The notes below the pieces were generated by a model. That model had not been told where the DNA came from. It searched no databases and saw only the letters and a list, made by a program, of their open reading frames with translations. From the NCBI GenBank assembly GCA_947088415.1, contig CAMUGK010000045.1, positions 1-7,418 on the forward strand: a DNA stretch of 7,418 nt, given 5' to 3'. The stretch is from an uncultured Bacillota bacterium (lineage in GTDB: Bacteria; Bacillota; Clostridia; Christensenellales; UBA1242). The position numbers and the translations under genes are program-made. This document shows, piece after piece, positions 5,653-7,418 of this stretch; position 1 is the first letter of the stretch; every line of letters begins with the position of its first letter.

Positions 5653-6102
5653 TCATGTAACTATCTCTTCAACTTCAAAATCCACAACTTCATCATTTTC
5701 AAGCACAAACTTTGAATTTAGATAATTTGTATCAAGAAAATCTCTATCATTATTATCATAAATATTGTGTGTTATTATTTCTTTTCTATTTCCATCTATT
5801 TTAACTTCAATTTTGTCTTTATATTTTTCAAGCAATCTTTCAAAAATTTGCTTTTGTGTAAATTTTGTATTTATCACATATGGAGAATTCCTTTCTTCCC
5901 AATCTTGTTTTAAAATCGGATATTTATAATAGTTATCATAAATATAAGTTTTATTTTCAAAATCAAATTCAACCCAACCATGTCTATAATTAGGATGTTT
6001 TTCTTTGCCCTTTCTCAACCCCGCCAAAAAATCTAAACCATCATCCCAACTTTCCTCGTAAATCACTCCTCTAACTAGCCTATCCGTTGACTTAAGCCCC
6101 AT
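5653..6102 (-). CDS. Transglutaminase-like cysteine peptidase fold protein, probably 5'-incomplete as called from ATG
   Basis: From the only in-frame ATG (6102) the frame gives 149 residues. Its pattern is that of the transglutaminase-like core: G2-L-K-S-T-D-R-L-V-R-G-V (like G-I-P-A-R-x-V-x-G), then H41-G-W-V-E-F, then Y-I-Y-D56. His and Asp would be two members of the Cys-His-Asp triad. The Cys would be expected shortly before G2, and the frame does carry D-S-C-Y-T-Y-S nine codons upstream of this ATG (Cys codon 6129-6127). ATG 6102 has no ribosome site, so it is a poor start. The gene follows the pseudouridine synthase on the same strand and ends just before the bidirectional terminator. 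The C-terminus is acidic. The family call is by motif only, and no exact family is recognised. It may be a decayed gene or one with a non-standard start. Confidence 0.6.
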   Translation of the reverse strand: MGLKSTDRLVRGVIYEESWDDGLDFLAGLRKGKEKHPNYRHGWVEFDFENKTYIYDNYYKYPILKQDWEERNSPYVINTKFTQKQIFERLLEKYKDKIEVKIDGNRKEIITHNIYDNNDRDFLDTNYLNSKFVLENDEVVDFEVEEIVT

Positions 6103-6273
6103 TATATTGTAAGCAGAATAGGTATAACAAGAATCTCTCCATGTCTCACAAATAAAATCAAAAACTTGTTGTCTGCTACCATATGGCTTTATAATCTTGC
6201 ATTTATCTATTCTATCAAAAAAATATTTACTAACTTCGTTTTTGTTTCTATTAATTTCTCTTAATGGCCAAAA
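6103..6273 (-). other. In-frame 5' extension of the transglutaminase-like gene, without ATG/GTG/TTG
   Basis: Upstream of ATG 6102 the same frame stays open for 57 codons, back to a TAA at 6276-6274. It reads like real protein: K-P-Y-G-S-R-Q-Q-V-F-D-F-I-C-E-T-W-R-D-S-C-Y-T-Y-S. It contains no ATG, GTG or TTG codon in frame. A ribosome-site-like AGGAG lies at 6293-6289, at the right distance for a start around 6275-6285, but the triplets there are ATA, TCA and TAA. This suggests a lost start codon or a small frameshift near the 5' end. Confidence 0.55.
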
Positions 6274-6301
6274 TTATGATATAAATTTCTCCTATAAACT
6301 A

Positions 6302-6329
6302 AGAATAACTAAAATTTGTTTCGTGTCAA
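6302..6329 (-). promoter_or_regulatory. Candidate promoter of the transglutaminase-like gene
   Basis: On the minus strand TTGACA (6329-6324), a 16-bp spacer and TATTCT (6307-6302, four of six). It lies 18 bases past the stop of the pseudouridine synthase. The predicted start near 6295 would leave almost no leader before AGGAG at 6293, so it is uncertain. Confidence 0.35.
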
Positions 6330-6346
6330 TACCAGTATTAAAGTTA

Positions 6347-7249
6347 TCATGTCAATTTATTAATAAAATCCGCAAAATAATCTGGCAAACCTATTTGAAA
6401 ACTCAATCTTTGCTTGCTTTCTGGCTCATCAAATTCAATGTAATATGAATGAAGAAGTTGTCCATTTAAACTCTTATTTGCTTTTCCATAAACATCGTCG
6501 CCAACAACTGGATGACCTAAGTGACTGGCATGAACACGAATTTGATGTGTTCGACCTGTTTTTAAAGTAAATTCAACAAGGCAATATTTTTGATAACGTT
6601 TAACAACCTTATATAAAGTTATTGCCTCGCGTCCACCCTCTTTTAAAACTGCCATTTTTTTGCGGTCTTTTGGATTTCTGCCTATTTGAGTAATAATTTC
6701 GCCATCATCATATTTAAGATTTCCCTCAAGAAGTGCCAAATACTTGCGTTTGCAAGTTTTTTCTTGAATTTGTTTTGCAAGTGACAAATGCGCTAAATCA
6801 TTTTTAGCAACAAGCATAAGTCCTGAAGTATTTTTATCTAGTCTATGAACAATCCCCGGTCTAAGAGTGCCATTAATTCCGCTTAAATCTTTAACCTTTG
6901 CAAGTAGGCCGTTGACAAGCGTATTTTCTTTTGTTGAAGAGCAAGGATGAACAACCAAGCCTTGTGGCTTATTGATAACAAGCAGGTTTTTATTTTGAAA
7001 AACAATTTCAAAATCTACATCTTGTGCTAAAGAATCAAGTGGTTTTTGGTCTTCAATAAAATAAGAAACTTTCATGCCATTTTTAAGAGGAAAACCAGCT
7101 TTAACAAGTTTATCATCAACTAAAACATTCCCCTTTTCTATAAGAGTTTTTATATAAGCTCTCGAAAAATCTTGAAATTTTGAAAGCAAAAATAGGTCAA
7201 GCCTTTGACCTATATTATCTGAAGTTATCAAAAAATCGCCTTGTTTCAT
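6347..7249 (-). CDS. rluD: RluA/RluD-family 23S rRNA pseudouridine synthase
   Basis: A 300-residue, full-length family member that isomerises specific uridines to pseudouridine, most likely in 23S rRNA. Residues about 13-60 form the S4 RNA-binding domain (R16-L-D then K-T-L-I-E-K-G-N-V-L-V). The catalytic domain follows: L-L-V-I-N-K-P-Q-G-L-V-V-H-P (89-102), R-P-G-I-V-H-R-L-D-K-N-T-S-G-L (130-144) with the nucleophile Asp138, R-K-Y-L-A-L (168-173), and K-T-G-R-T-H-Q-I-R-V-H (230-240), then G-H-P-V-V-G-D (245-251). ATG 7249 overlaps the TGA of the preceding gene (ATGA), implying translational coupling in an operon. The C-terminus L-T-stop is at 6347. Protein cytosolic. Assignment to RluD rather than RluA/RluC relies on the S4 domain and overall pattern; many Bacillota carry several paralogues, so the symbol is tentative although the family is certain. 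Confidence 0.93.
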   Translation of the reverse strand: MKQGDFLITSDNIGQRLDLFLLSKFQDFSRAYIKTLIEKGNVLVDDKLVKAGFPLKNGMKVSYFIEDQKPLDSLAQDVDFEIVFQNKNLLVINKPQGLVVHPCSSTKENTLVNGLLAKVKDLSGINGTLRPGIVHRLDKNTSGLMLVAKNDLAHLSLAKQIQEKTCKRKYLALLEGNLKYDDGEIITQIGRNPKDRKKMAVLKEGGREAITLYKVVKRYQKYCLVEFTLKTGRTHQIRVHASHLGHPVVGDDVYGKANKSLNGQLLHSYYIEFDEPESKQRLSFQIGLPDYFADFINKLT

Positions 7250-7418
7250 TTTTCTTCTACTTTCTTCTTTGCCTTTTTTCTCTTTTTAGATTGATACTGC
7301 ATAAGTTTTTTCAAGTTAAAAGCATTTTTAAGTTTAAAACCATTGCTTTTAATTTTGTCTATATCTTCAACATATATTTCGCCGTTTTTATCAGTTTGAA
7401 TGCCAAGTTCTGCAAGCG
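7246..7418 (-). CDS. 3' end of an unidentified gene with a Lys-rich C-terminal tail (partial)
   Basis: The minus-strand frame is open from the window edge to TGA 7248-7246, giving 57 C-terminal residues. It begins L-A-E-L-G-I-Q-T-D-K-N-G-E-I-Y-V-E-D and ends in a very basic tail (Q-S-K-K-R-K-K-A-K-K-K-V-E-E-K). Its stop overlaps the start of the pseudouridine synthase by two bases (ATGA), so the two are almost certainly co-transcribed. In many Bacillota lspA precedes rluD, but this tail does not look like the membrane-spanning end of signal peptidase II. The family is not recognised. The basic tail suggests nucleic-acid or ribosome contact, which is inference only. Confidence 0.65.
   Translation of the reverse strand, partial: LAELGIQTDKNGEIYVEDIDKIKSNGFKLKNAFNLKKLMQYQSKKRKKAKKKVEEK

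Noticed and set aside
6197..6448. 83-codon plus-strand ORF
   Set aside because: It is antisense to the end of the pseudouridine synthase and to the protein-like 5' extension of the next gene, with no ribosome site.

Overview
The window looks like chromosomal DNA of a low-GC Bacillota (Clostridia-like) bacterium. The genes are A+T-rich, several starts follow purine-rich Shine-Dalgarno sites (AGGAGG, GGAGG, GAGGT), and there are clear intrinsic terminators and one near-consensus housekeeping promoter. The standard code fits: TAA, TAG and TGA all end genes. A gut Clostridia such as Christensenellales or a relative would fit, but that is an impression from gene types and not a demonstrated assignment.

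Left half (1-3795, minus strand): one very large open frame that starts at 3795 and is still open at the left edge (1265 codons seen). It encodes an exported protein with an N-terminal signal peptide and a long series of bacterial Ig-like modules. Its promoter (TTGACA, 17-bp spacer, TAAAAT) and ribosome site are readable in the divergent intergenic region.

Middle (4076-4801, plus strand): a 60-residue protein with 14 cysteines and two hydrophobic segments, closed by a strong terminator, then a 125-residue bacterial PH-domain protein with its own ribosome site.

4802-5620 holds no convincing gene. It is packed with short dispersed palindromic repeats of at least three kinds, plus one stand-alone terminator. 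The ORFs that cross it are by-products of the repeats. A bidirectional terminator at 5620-5651 separates this block from the right-hand genes.

Right part (5653-7418, minus strand): reading leftwards from the edge, the 3' end of an unidentified gene with a lysine-rich tail overlaps (ATGA) the start of an RluA/RluD-type 23S rRNA pseudouridine synthase. This is followed by a reading frame resembling a transglutaminase-like cysteine peptidase. Its protein-like frame extends 57 codons beyond its only possible ATG, and the candidate catalytic Cys lies in that extension, so it has either lost its start or uses a non-standard one.

The most interesting items are the hairpin-repeat block with compensatory stem changes, the internally duplicated Cys-rich mini-protein and the start-less transglutaminase-like gene. 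No defence system, CRISPR array, tRNA, rRNA or intact mobile element was seen.
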